13,005 nt of DNA, from NCBI GenBank assembly GCA_947378845.1, contig CANCLQ010000034.1:1-13005 (forward strand), read 5' to 3'. A program made the position numbers and the translations under genes. This document shows positions 5,739 through 13,005 of this stretch, in pieces (positions within the stretch are counted from its first letter, which is position 1; every line of letters starts with the position of its first letter). Origin of the DNA: Opitutia bacterium. Its GTDB lineage: Bacteria > Verrucomicrobiota > Verrucomicrobiia > Opitutales > UBA953. The notes under the pieces are model-generated. The model was given only the letters and a program-made list of their open reading frames with translations, ran no database searches and was not told the origin of the DNA.

Positions 5739-6821
5739 TTAAAGTCCGGGGCGGCTTGGTTTATCAGAGGAGGGACCGCCTTTGGAGCGGAAGAACTCAC
5801 TGAGTACTTCGGCACGCGCATCGGCCAACTGATTCAAGCGCACATCGTCAGGCGTCAGCATCTTTTGGCGTTCGGTCATTAAGCGACGCAATTGCATGAG
5901 AGCGGATTGTTGGAGCTGACGCACGCGTTCGCGGGTGAGCTTAAATTTTTCACCGACCTCTTCGAGAGTCAGCGGACTTTCACCACTGAGACCAAAACGC
6001 AGTGTGATGACTTCGGCTTCGCGCGGATCCAGGCGTGAAAGCATTTCTGCGATTTCCGTTAAGTCGGATTTACTACGCAAATTTTCAAAAGGCGTACGGG
6101 CATTTTCGTCTTTCACCAAATCGCCCAAAGTCGAATCGCCTTCTTCGCCGACTTGTTGATCGAGCGAGGCAGCACGATTCGCGACTGATTTCATGTGCAC
6201 CACTTTTGAAAGTGGAATCTCCATGACCTGGGCGATTTCTTCGTTGGTCGGTTCGCGATCGAGTTCCTTGATTAATTGATTGGTGATGCGTCGCATCTGG
6301 GCGATGCGGTCGACCATGTGAACGGGGAGGCGAATGGTTTTACCATTGGATGCGAGCGCACGTTTGATGGCCTGCTTAATCCACCACGAGGCATAGGTGC
6401 TGAGTTTGCCGCCTTTATCGGGGTCGAAACGCTCGACCGCTTTAATCAATCCGAAGTTTCCTTCGCTGATTAAGTCCATCAAGGGTAGACCGAAATTATC
6501 GTAATCTTTGGCGATGCGCACCACGAGACGCAGATTCGCTTGGATCATGTGTTGTCGTGCGGCTTCATCGCCCTTGAGAACGCGACGGGCCAGGGCGGTT
6601 TCTTCTTCCAGGGTGAGCAGTGGCGTCTTCCCGATAGAGTCTAGATAAGTGCGAATGGGCGAACGCTCATCGGGAGAAAGTTTTTCCCAGGACTCGCCTG
6701 GCTCGGTGATATCTTCGACAGGTGCAGGCTCAGGCATGCGCGCAGGTGCCGTGGGTAGACGCAACTTCTCCTCCGAAGGTTTTGAAGCCTTCTCTTTTTT
6801 AAGAGGCTTTGATTTGGACAT
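5739..6821 (-). CDS. RNA polymerase sigma factor, sigma-70 family (RpoD/RpoS-like)
   Basis: The 360-residue protein has sigma regions 1.2 (about 54-87), 2 (91-161, including NLRLVVRIAKDY, LISEGNFGLIKAVERFD and STYASWWIKQAIKRAL), 3 (about 168-245, starting LPVHMVDRI) and 4 (about 253-318, with the promoter-contacting helix-turn-helix TLEEVGEKFKLTRERVRQL). It therefore directs RNA polymerase core to -10/-35 type promoters. Before region 1.2 there is only a 50-residue Lys/Pro/Glu-rich tail, with no acidic region 1.1 and no large non-conserved insert, and there is a 40-residue C-terminal extension. This architecture suits a group 2 (alternative, RpoS-like) factor better than a full-size housekeeping sigma, although some phyla have short primary sigmas. 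The ATG at 6821 is 4 nt from the trpE stop, so co-transcription with trpE is likely. Confidence 0.93.
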   Translation of the reverse strand: MSKSKPLKKEKASKPSEEKLRLPTAPARMPEPAPVEDITEPGESWEKLSPDERSPIRTYLDSIGKTPLLTLEEETALARRVLKGDEAARQHMIQANLRLVVRIAKDYDNFGLPLMDLISEGNFGLIKAVERFDPDKGGKLSTYASWWIKQAIKRALASNGKTIRLPVHMVDRIAQMRRITNQLIKELDREPTNEEIAQVMEIPLSKVVHMKSVANRAASLDQQVGEEGDSTLGDLVKDENARTPFENLRSKSDLTEIAEMLSRLDPREAEVITLRFGLSGESPLTLEEVGEKFKLTRERVRQLQQSALMQLRRLMTERQKMLTPDDVRLNQLADARAEVLSEFFRSKGGPSSDKPSRPGL

Positions 6822-6825
6822 GATT

Positions 6826-8322
6826 TTAGGACTTTAGTCCTGCGGCTAACCCTAAAGCGCGAAGCACGCCTTTGGATTTGTTTACCGTTTCTTCATATTC
6901 GAGAGAGGGAACTGAATCAGCTACCACTCCGGCCCCGGCTTGAATGCTGGCGATGCCGTTGCGGAGTGAGGCGGTGCGAATCACGATACAAGAATCGTGT
7001 GCACCATCGAAGCCGAAGTAGCCGACTGCGCCGCCGTAGATGCCGCGGCGTTCGCCTTCGAGTTCGGAGATGATTTGCATAGCGCGGATTTTAGGTGCGC
7101 CAGAAAGGGTGCCCGCTGGGAAGGTCGCACGGAATAAATCAAACGCATCATATTGTGGGGCGAGATTACCTTCTACCTGAGAGACGATGTGCATCACGTG
7201 CGAGTAGCGTTCGACAATCGCGTAGTCAGGCACGGTGACGGAGCCAGGAACACAGACACGACCGAGGTCATTGCGGGCGAGATCAACCAACATTAAATGT
7301 TCAGAGCGCTCTTTGGGGTCGGCCAGTAATTCGGCCTCGAGTTGGCGGTCCTGCGTTTCGTCGGTACCGCGTGGACGAGTGCCGGCGATGGGACGGATTT
7401 CGCAACGACGATTGGTGAGGCGTACATTTACTTCGGGTGAAGCACCTACGACATCGAAACCCAACTTCGTTTCGATGATGAACATGTATGGCGAGGGATT
7501 CACGTGTCGCAGCACGCGATAGAGGTCGAGCGGGTCGCCTTTAAAGTCGACGTCTGTGCGGCGAGAGAGAACGACCTGCACGCAATCACCCGCGCGAATG
7601 TATTCCTGCGTGCGCTTGATGGCGGCTTCGAAGTGGGGCTGCGTCACGTTTGATTTACCTGTCGCTAAAGCTGCTGAGGTTGGCATTTCAGCCGCTTGAG
7701 CGGCACGTGGCCCGGTGACGATGACGCGTAATGCTTCTAATTCTTTTTTCGCTGCTGCAAATGCTTCGTCCGCTTTGTCGGGAGATGTGATACGCGCGTT
7801 GACGATGAGGCGGAGCGTTTGACGGGCATTATCAAATGCCACTAAGCGATCCACCAACATGAAGTGAGTCAGGGGAGTGCTTGCGGCGTCTTTTGCAGCA
7901 AGAGGTACTGATGGTTCGACGCGGTGAATGTATTCGTAGCCGACCATGCCGACCATGCCGCCGACGAATGGAGGCAGTCCGGGAACTTTTGCTACGCGCA
8001 GACCCGCCACTTGTTTCTTAACGAGCTCGAGTGGGTCCTTTGGAGTTGGAATGGTTTCCTTTCGACCATCGCGTTGGACGATTTCGGTGCGGTCTTCCCA
8101 AGATGTGATTGTGAGCGCGGGGTGAGATCCGCAGAAACTGTAGCGACCGATATGTTCGCCGCCGGTGACCGATTCAAAAAGGAAGCTGGCACCTTGAGCA
8201 CGGAGGCGAGCGTAGACCGAGACGGGTGTTTCGAGATCGGCCATCAAATCCAGACACACCGGGATGACGTCGGCCGTGCGGGCTAACGTTTTGAATGTGG
8301 CTTGGTCGGGAACGAGACTCAC
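6826..8322 (-). CDS. trpE: Anthranilate synthase component I
   Basis: The 498-residue protein converts chorismate plus ammonia (from the TrpG glutamine amidotransferase subunit) to anthranilate, the first step of tryptophan synthesis. The N-terminal domain has the FLFESVTGGEHIGRYSF segment (47-63), equivalent to the LLES tryptophan feedback-binding motif. The C-terminal chorismate-binding domain shows PIAGTRPRG (311-319), LMLVDLARNDLGRV (343-356), ATFPAGTLSGAPK (399-411), GYFGFDG (434-440) and QAGAGVVADSVP (461-472). This N-terminal motif and overall length favour TrpE over PabB. The start is a GTG at 8322; no ATG or Shine-Dalgarno motif is nearby and the resulting N-terminus fits the family. 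No trpG or other trp gene is in the window, so the pathway is split. The sigma factor gene follows 4 nt downstream. Confidence 0.95.
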   Translation of the reverse strand: MSLVPDQATFKTLARTADVIPVCLDLMADLETPVSVYARLRAQGASFLFESVTGGEHIGRYSFCGSHPALTITSWEDRTEIVQRDGRKETIPTPKDPLELVKKQVAGLRVAKVPGLPPFVGGMVGMVGYEYIHRVEPSVPLAAKDAASTPLTHFMLVDRLVAFDNARQTLRLIVNARITSPDKADEAFAAAKKELEALRVIVTGPRAAQAAEMPTSAALATGKSNVTQPHFEAAIKRTQEYIRAGDCVQVVLSRRTDVDFKGDPLDLYRVLRHVNPSPYMFIIETKLGFDVVGASPEVNVRLTNRRCEIRPIAGTRPRGTDETQDRQLEAELLADPKERSEHLMLVDLARNDLGRVCVPGSVTVPDYAIVERYSHVMHIVSQVEGNLAPQYDAFDLFRATFPAGTLSGAPKIRAMQIISELEGERRGIYGGAVGYFGFDGAHDSCIVIRTASLRNGIASIQAGAGVVADSVPSLEYEETVNKSKGVLRALGLAAGLKS

Positions 8323-8362
8323 AAGTTTGATAGTAGAACAAGTATGGCTCTGGTGGAAACCT

Positions 8363-8384
8363 TTTAACCTTAAGATAGGTTAAA
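8363..8384. repeat. Inverted repeat upstream of trpE
   Basis: TTTAACC (8363-8369) and GGTTAAA (8378-8384) form a perfect 7-bp inverted repeat with an 8-nt spacer, 41 nt upstream of the trpE GTG in the 81-bp gap behind the methyltransferase gene. It could be an operator for trpE, or a weak hairpin downstream of the methyltransferase; there is no T-run on the minus strand side. No leader peptide with tandem Trp codons is seen. Confidence 0.35.
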
Positions 8385-8403
8385 TGTTCCAGTTAAAGAG
8401 GGT

Positions 8404-9357
8404 TTACCCCTTGCGATTGGCTTGCCAGCGACCCCAAAGCGACAGCGGTAATAAGCGGTCATTACCTTCTTGTTTTAGGGCGAGTTCACCGATGTCGATT
8501 TTGCCACCTAATCCTGTGGTGCATTCTTCTAATAAGTTATGACAGAGAATCGATGAGGCATCGATGGTGTAGACGGTCAGAATAATAAATTGTGCCTGTG
8601 GTGAAAGGAGTTCGCGACATGAGCGGAGCAGGGGGGCTAGGTCGCGTTCCACTTTCCAGAATTCTCCAGTGGGTCCACGACCGAATGCGGGCGGATCCAT
8701 GAGTACGGCTTCGTATTGATTGCCGCGTTTGATTTCACGTTTCACGAAAGTGGGTGCATCTTCAATGATCCAGCGAATGGGCTCCTGAGCCATTCCGGAT
8801 GCCTCTTGATTGCGGCGACCCCAGGCAACGGCAGGCTTAGACGCATCGACGTGCGTTACGCTCCAGCCCGCTTCGGCGGCGACTAATGAAGCGGCACCAG
8901 TGTAACCAAAGAGATTGAGCAGACGAGGGCGAGTGGCACTCGTTGATTTTTGTTCAGATAACCATTTCCAGTGTGGTGATTGTTCAGCAAAGACACCGAA
9001 CTGCTTAGAATTATCCATGAAGCGCAGTTGGAGTTTTATTTTGCCCAATTTTGTTTCCCAATCGCGCGGACAATTAGCGTTAAGTTTCCAATGTCCTTCG
9101 CGTCCACCTTCTTCATGTACGGCAATGGCTTTGGCCCATTCGCTGCGTGGAAGGGATTGTTTCCACCAAGCTTTAGGCTCGCTGCGCACCATGCGGACGC
9201 CGCCGATTTCTTCTAGCTTCAAGCCGTCGCCTGAATCTAAGAGTCGGTGTCCTTCCCAATCGCTGACGAGAACATTGATATCCACGTGCCCAATGTGAGT
9301 GGTCTTGGGTGATTTGTGAAGCCCGCTTTTGCTCGCCTTGGATTTCTCTTCGGTCAT
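8404..9357 (-). CDS. Class I SAM-dependent methyltransferase, COG1092 (RlmI-like) family
   Basis: The 317-residue protein has a Rossmann methyltransferase core. Motif I with the SAM-binding glycine loop is LNLFGYTGAASLVAAEAG (147-164), followed by the acidic end of strand 2 in THVDAS (168-173). IIEDAPTF (197-204) and the catalytic-type DPPAFGRGP (221-229) follow. The GVFAEQSPHWKW stretch (121-132) matches the conserved GxFPEQ segment of COG1092 proteins, which include the 23S rRNA cytosine methyltransferase RlmI. The RlmI N-terminal PUA domain is absent; instead there is a short basic tail, so the target cannot be assumed. The ATG at 9357 is chosen because AAGGA lies five bases upstream, the only clear Shine-Dalgarno motif in the window. 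The open frame continues to 9744 but that part is antisense to the GH13 gene. Confidence 0.88.
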   Translation of the reverse strand: MTEEKSKASKSGLHKSPKTTHIGHVDINVLVSDWEGHRLLDSGDGLKLEEIGGVRMVRSEPKAWWKQSLPRSEWAKAIAVHEEGGREGHWKLNANCPRDWETKLGKIKLQLRFMDNSKQFGVFAEQSPHWKWLSEQKSTSATRPRLLNLFGYTGAASLVAAEAGWSVTHVDASKPAVAWGRRNQEASGMAQEPIRWIIEDAPTFVKREIKRGNQYEAVLMDPPAFGRGPTGEFWKVERDLAPLLRSCRELLSPQAQFIILTVYTIDASSILCHNLLEECTTGLGGKIDIGELALKQEGNDRLLPLSLWGRWQANRKG

Positions 9358-9376
9358 CAATCCTTGCGTGTATCGA

Positions 9377-11743
9377 ATGTTAGCCAGTGCACGATGGGAG
9401 ACGAAGGCCACTGGCTTGGTGGCTTTAACACATGATTGGCGCCAGGATACAGCGCCGAGTTTAGAATTAAATGAGCCGGCAAAATTAACTAAGCTAGAGC
9501 GTGCCGACGCGCGTTCATGGGCCACACGTTCAGGTTGTTGGATTGAAAACGGCTTCGTACATTTTTTTCTTTGGAAGCCGCTTTGCCCTGAGGCGACGGA
9601 CGGTGGTTTGGTTGTGATGGGTCCGTTTAATGAATGGGGTGCGGCCGCTGATCTTTCAGTGTGGACGCTACATGCGGTTTGTTTGTTGGGAGCAGAGGGC
9701 TTTGAGGCGATCGTTCCTGTCGATGATGTCATGCAAGGCGCCACAATCGTGCCGTTTAAATTTTGTCGTACGGATGGACGCTGGTTAGAGCCGCCTCACG
9801 ATGCGGATAATATTTTACGCGATGATTTCGGTAACCGAAATTTATGTGTGAGCCTGGAGCGCACAAATCAGCACGTATTTCGTTTTACTGCGATGGATGC
9901 GGACCCCGTCAGTCATCCAGTCCGTGTCATTTATGAGCGTGAGGACTTAGTTGAATTCTGTGAGGTCACAGCATCGGATCCACTCGATGTCTTAGAACCG
10001 CCCGGACCCTTTGGAGCCACAGTTTTAGAGGGTGTAACCACGTTTCGACTTTTTGCACCGCGTGCCACCAAAGTTTCGGTTGGTTATATTGTATCGCATC
10101 CGAGTGCGCGTGTTCCACAGCCACAATATTTAGAATTACATCCGGAAGGCCAAGGCGCTTGGGTTGGAACGGTTGCGGGTGATCTTTCTAACTGCCAATA
10201 TTTTTTAAACGTCGACGGAAAATTCGTGTGCGACCCTTGGGCCAGAAAAATGGCACACTCGCATCCAGCGCCACCGGTTTCGATTGTCTGTCCGCCTGAA
10301 GAACTTTTGCCGCTCAATGATGGATTTGTCGCACCTGCGGTAGAAGATTTGGTTATCGTTGAAGCGCACGTGCGAGATTTACTCGGTCTAGCAGGAGAAG
10401 GTGCGAAGCCTGGTTTTTGCGGTTTAGCAAAATGGATTCGCGAAGGTGGCGATTACTTACGTTCGCTGGGCGTCAATGCCATCGAGCTTCTGCCGTGTAC
10501 CGATTATGAACGCGGATCGGCGGATGAATATCACTGGGGTTACATGCCCATCACTGGTTTTGCACCCGCTACGGCTTATGCTGAGGACGATAATGGCCTC
10601 AGCGCTATTGAAGATTTTCGCGATTTAGTAAAAGCCTGTCACGAAGCTGGCCTAGCGGTGATTATGGATGTGGTGCTTAATCACTTTGGCGGCCCCAATA
10701 GTTTGGAAGCGATTGATGCGAGTTATTATTATCGCACCGATGCGCAGGGGCAGCTCACGAATTGGAGTGGCTGCGGTAATGATGTGCGAGCCGAGGCTCC
10801 GATGTTCCGTCGTTTAGTTTTAGCATCTTTAGCTCACTGGACGAGTGTCTTGGGTGTCGATGGCGTACGCTTAGATCTCGCAGAATTATTAGGCACGCCC
10901 TTGTTGCATGAGATCGAGCAAGAGTTCCGATGGAATGCGCCGCACAAAATTTTAATCGCAGAGCCCTGGAGTTTCCGCGGTCACATCGCACGAGATTTAG
11001 ATTTTACGACCTGGACGAGTTGGGATGACGCCTTCCGAGAATTCTTGCCTGCTTATGTACGAGGCAACGCCCGAGCCTCGGATTTATTGCACCAAATGGC
11101 TGCCTGTGCGTTTCGACCCTCGGCACGTTTGCGATACGCGCAGTCGCATGATGACATGGCGTGGCTGGATCGAATCACCGAGTGTTCGAAGTGCGACGGC
11201 TTGGATCCGCGCGCCGCTGATATTCTACGCACGCGTATGATGCACGTGATCTTACTTTGTTCGGCGGGGATTCCGATGCTGTCTGCGGGACAAGATTTTC
11301 TGATGACGAAGCGTGGCGTCGCAAATACCTGGCGTCGGGCAGACTTAAATTTACTAGATGCTGTGCGGCTGGAACGTTTTCGTTCAGAGCACGATTTTGT
11401 AGCGGACTTGATTCGGTTCCGACTTTCTCGGGCGGGTGCGGTGATGCGTCCGAAGAAAACGGTTTCGTGTGACTGGATGAAGGTGACGCAACAAGAGGGC
11501 GGAGAAGCATTTGTCGCCGTACTTAACGCCGATGGTGTGCTTGGATCTTCTAAAGTGCTTGTGGCGTGTAATCCGAGTGACCGAGCTGTTGAATTAAAGG
11601 TTCCGGTTGAGGCCGCTTGGGCTCCAGTGGTCACATCGCCTTTCCCCAATTGCCAATTTGCCCCAGGGCCGATGCCAAAAATCGACCAAGGCCTGCTTAG
11701 ATTAGAACCTTTGGGCTGCGGGGTTTGGGTTGTTAAGGGGTAA
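9377..11743 (+). CDS. GH13 family debranching-type glycosidase (isoamylase/pullulanase-like)
   Basis: The 788-residue protein contains an N-terminal beta domain with a glycogen-binding-like VVMGPFNEWG (79-88), a second CBM48/E-set-like domain (about 210-295, with TTFRLFAPRATKVSVGY), a GH13 alpha/beta barrel and a C-terminal beta domain. The four GH13 regions are visible: DVVLNH (431-436), DGVRLDL with nucleophile Asp500, ILIAEPW with acid/base Glu529 and AQSHDD with Asp592. NWSGCGNDV (463-471) and the later DDAFREF (550-556) are typical of alpha-1,6 debranching enzymes (isoamylase, GlgX, pullulanase). No signal peptide is present, so a cytoplasmic role in glycogen or maltodextrin debranching is likely. 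ATG 9377 is preferred; a TTG at 9329 would overlap the divergent methyltransferase start. Codons are more A/T-ending than in GAPDH, suggesting modest expression. Exact substrate is not decided by sequence. Confidence 0.88.
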   Translation: MLASARWETKATGLVALTHDWRQDTAPSLELNEPAKLTKLERADARSWATRSGCWIENGFVHFFLWKPLCPEATDGGLVVMGPFNEWGAAADLSVWTLHAVCLLGAEGFEAIVPVDDVMQGATIVPFKFCRTDGRWLEPPHDADNILRDDFGNRNLCVSLERTNQHVFRFTAMDADPVSHPVRVIYEREDLVEFCEVTASDPLDVLEPPGPFGATVLEGVTTFRLFAPRATKVSVGYIVSHPSARVPQPQYLELHPEGQGAWVGTVAGDLSNCQYFLNVDGKFVCDPWARKMAHSHPAPPVSIVCPPEELLPLNDGFVAPAVEDLVIVEAHVRDLLGLAGEGAKPGFCGLAKWIREGGDYLRSLGVNAIELLPCTDYERGSADEYHWGYMPITGFAPATAYAEDDNGLSAIEDFRDLVKACHEAGLAVIMDVVLNHFGGPNSLEAIDASYYYRTDAQGQLTNWSGCGNDVRAEAPMFRRLVLASLAHWTSVLGVDGVRLDLAELLGTPLLHEIEQEFRWNAPHKILIAEPWSFRGHIARDLDFTTWTSWDDAFREFLPAYVRGNARASDLLHQMAACAFRPSARLRYAQSHDDMAWLDRITECSKCDGLDPRAADILRTRMMHVILLCSAGIPMLSAGQDFLMTKRGVANTWRRADLNLLDAVRLERFRSEHDFVADLIRFRLSRAGAVMRPKKTVSCDWMKVTQQEGGEAFVAVLNADGVLGSSKVLVACNPSDRAVELKVPVEAAWAPVVTSPFPNCQFAPGPMPKIDQGLLRLEPLGCGVWVVKG

Positions 11744-11763
11744 ATTGTATTCTCGCTTGCCAT

Positions 11764-11785
11764 AAGGGGTGGCTAGACCCTTTTT
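11764..11785 (+). terminator. Possible intrinsic terminator between GH13 gene and gap
   Basis: AAGGGG (11764-11769) can pair with CCCTT (11778-11782) across a short loop, with GT/AC adding pairs if one G is bulged, and a TTTTT run (11781-11785) follows. It lies 20 nt after the GH13 stop. The stem is short, so read-through into gap is possible. Confidence 0.5.
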
Positions 11786-11833
11786 CATCCCTTTCCGCCC
11801 GTACCTAAACCTCTTTTCCAGAACACACATACT

Positions 11834-12883
11834 ATGGCCACTAAAGTAGCAATTAACGGATTCGGCCGCATCGGCCGTCTCGTCTTCCGCGCCCTCGTCG
11901 AACAGGGCCACCTCGGCACGACTTTTGATGTCGTTGCAGTGGGTGATATTGTCCCTGCGGATAATCTCGCCTATCTCTTGAAGTACGACTCTACCCAGGG
12001 CCGCTTCAATGGCACGGTGACATCGGAAAAATCTTCGCCTGATAAACTCGAAGACGACGTTCTCGTTGTTAACGGAAAAAAGATTTTAGTCGTTTCGGCT
12101 AAGTCTCCTGCTGAATTACCTTGGAAGGCTCTCGGCGTCCAAGTCGTTATCGAATCCACTGGTCTCTTCACCGAAGCTGCGAAGGCCAAGGGTCACCTCG
12201 ATGCCGGCGCGAAGAAAGTGATCATCTCCGCTCCTGCTAAGGATGAAGACATCACTGTTGTTCTCGGTGTGAACGACGACAAATACGAAGCCACGAAGCA
12301 CAACATCATCTCGAACGCTTCTTGCACAACCAACTGTTTAGCCCCTCTGGTACACGTTTTACTTAAGGAAGGATTCGGCGTTGCTGAAGGCCTTATGACC
12401 ACGGTGCACGCTTACACAGCGACCCAAAAGACTGTCGACGGTCCTTCGAAGAAGGATTGGAAGGGTGGCCGCAGCGCCGCGATCAACATCATTCCTTCCG
12501 GCACGGGTGCTGCCAAGGCCGTGGGTCTTGCGATCCCTGAAGTGAAGGGCAAGCTTACCGGCATGTCCTTCCGCGTGCCAACCCCAACCGTTTCCGTGGT
12601 GGACCTCACCGTGAAGACGGAGAAGGAAACCAGCTACGCTGAAATTTCCGCCGCTATCAAGAAAGCCAGCGAAACCTACATGAAGGGCATCCTTGGCTGG
12701 ACGAGCGACGAAGTGGTGAGCACCGACTTCACCCATGACGCCCGCTCCTCTATCTTTGATGCCGGTTCCGGCCTCGAGCTGAACAGCAAGTTCTTCAAGC
12801 TCGTCAGCTGGTACGACAATGAGTGGGGTTATTCCAACCGCGTCGTCGATCTGGTGAAATACATTGTGAGCAAAGGTCTGTAA
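11834..12883 (+). CDS. gap: Type I glyceraldehyde-3-phosphate dehydrogenase
   Basis: The 349-residue cytoplasmic enzyme oxidises glyceraldehyde 3-phosphate with NAD+ and phosphate to 1,3-bisphosphoglycerate in glycolysis, and works in reverse in gluconeogenesis. The NAD-binding fold opens with VAINGFGRIGRLVFRA (5-20). The catalytic Cys164 lies in SNASCTTNCLAP, its partner His192 in TTVHAYTATQ, and the C-terminus carries WYDNEWGYSNRVVDL (326-340). Asp38 (VAVGD) occupies the position that favours NAD over NADP. Length is slightly above the usual 330-340. Codons are strongly biased to CTC, GTC, AAG and AAC, as expected for a highly expressed gene. The ATG at 11834 gives the family N-terminus; no Shine-Dalgarno motif precedes it. 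It is flanked by terminators, so it is probably monocistronic. Confidence 0.98.
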   Translation: MATKVAINGFGRIGRLVFRALVEQGHLGTTFDVVAVGDIVPADNLAYLLKYDSTQGRFNGTVTSEKSSPDKLEDDVLVVNGKKILVVSAKSPAELPWKALGVQVVIESTGLFTEAAKAKGHLDAGAKKVIISAPAKDEDITVVLGVNDDKYEATKHNIISNASCTTNCLAPLVHVLLKEGFGVAEGLMTTVHAYTATQKTVDGPSKKDWKGGRSAAINIIPSGTGAAKAVGLAIPEVKGKLTGMSFRVPTPTVSVVDLTVKTEKETSYAEISAAIKKASETYMKGILGWTSDEVVSTDFTHDARSSIFDAGSGLELNSKFFKLVSWYDNEWGYSNRVVDLVKYIVSKGL

Positions 12884-12909
12884 TACCACTTCCAGCACCT
12901 TCCGCTAAG

Positions 12910-12942
12910 CGGGCCGGCTCACCAGAGTCGGCCCGTTTTTTT
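12910..12942 (+). terminator. Intrinsic terminator after gap
   Basis: CGGGCCGGCTC (12910-12920) pairs with GAGTCGGCCCG (12925-12935) with one G-T wobble and an ACCA loop, followed by seven T (12936-12942). It lies 26 nt after the gap stop codon. The remaining 63 nt to the end of the window show no complete gene; an ATG at 12986 reads open to the edge but is too short to assign. Confidence 0.95.
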
Positions 12943-13005
12943 AGCATCAAGACAGAAGAATTGAAGACAACCGACAAAAGACCTGATGGCGCACGACTTT
13001 GCCAA

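Noticed and set aside
9358..9744. N-terminal extension of the methyltransferase frame to 9744
   Set aside because: The extension is low-complexity, antisense to the GH13 coding region, and the ATG at 9357 has a good Shine-Dalgarno motif.
11053..11763. 236-residue minus-strand open frame
   Set aside because: It is a shadow of the GH13 gene, Ser/Arg-rich and without any recognisable motif.
12359..12898. 179-residue minus-strand open frame opposite gap
   Set aside because: It arises from the biased codon usage of GAPDH on the other strand; its His/Gly-rich sequence has no family features.
12986..13005. ATG reading MAHDFA to the window edge, possibly the next glycolytic gene such as pgk
   Set aside because: Six residues cannot identify a gene and they do not resemble the usual Pgk N-terminus.

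Overview
The window looks like a chromosomal segment of a Gram-negative bacterium, most likely a member of the Verrucomicrobiota (Opitutae-like). This placement is an inference from protein flavour only: a zinc-free L36/L31 pair, a small alanine-rich-leader outer-membrane barrel, a short RpoD/RpoS-like sigma factor and a clustered ATP-grasp/alpha-E/transglutaminase set. No rRNA, tRNA, CRISPR array, insertion sequence or prophage gene was recognised. Coding density is high and nearly every gene can be assigned to a family.

Layout. Positions 43-441 (+) hold rpmJ (L36) and rpmE type B (L31), both lacking zinc-binding cysteines, closed by a strong terminator. An AT-rich gap of about 250 bp rich in inverted repeats precedes a secreted 173-residue predicted outer-membrane beta-barrel (689-1210, +) with its own terminator. 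From 5630 down to 1274 (-) lies a run of four same-strand genes: a circularly permuted ATP-grasp protein, an alpha-E helical protein with a C-terminal polyglutamine tail, a transglutaminase-like protease/amidase, and a VirK/YbjX (DUF535) protein. Above it, also on the minus strand, trpE (anthranilate synthase component I) is followed after 4 nt by a sigma-70 family factor. A COG1092-type SAM methyltransferase (8404-9357, -) is transcribed divergently from a large cytoplasmic GH13 debranching-type glycosidase (9377-11743, +). GAPDH (11834-12883, +) with a strong terminator closes the window.

How the genes work together. The ATP-grasp, alpha-E and transglutaminase genes are a recurrent bacterial cluster predicted to make or process an amide/peptide-linked product whose chemistry is not established; the VirK/YbjX gene 55 nt downstream is a possible fourth member. 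The GH13 enzyme and GAPDH fit glycogen/maltodextrin breakdown feeding glycolysis. trpE and the sigma factor are probably co-transcribed. GAPDH, L31 and the barrel gene share a C-ending, translation-optimised codon choice that suggests high expression, while the GH13 gene uses more A/T-ending codons. Almost no start codon has a recognisable Shine-Dalgarno sequence.
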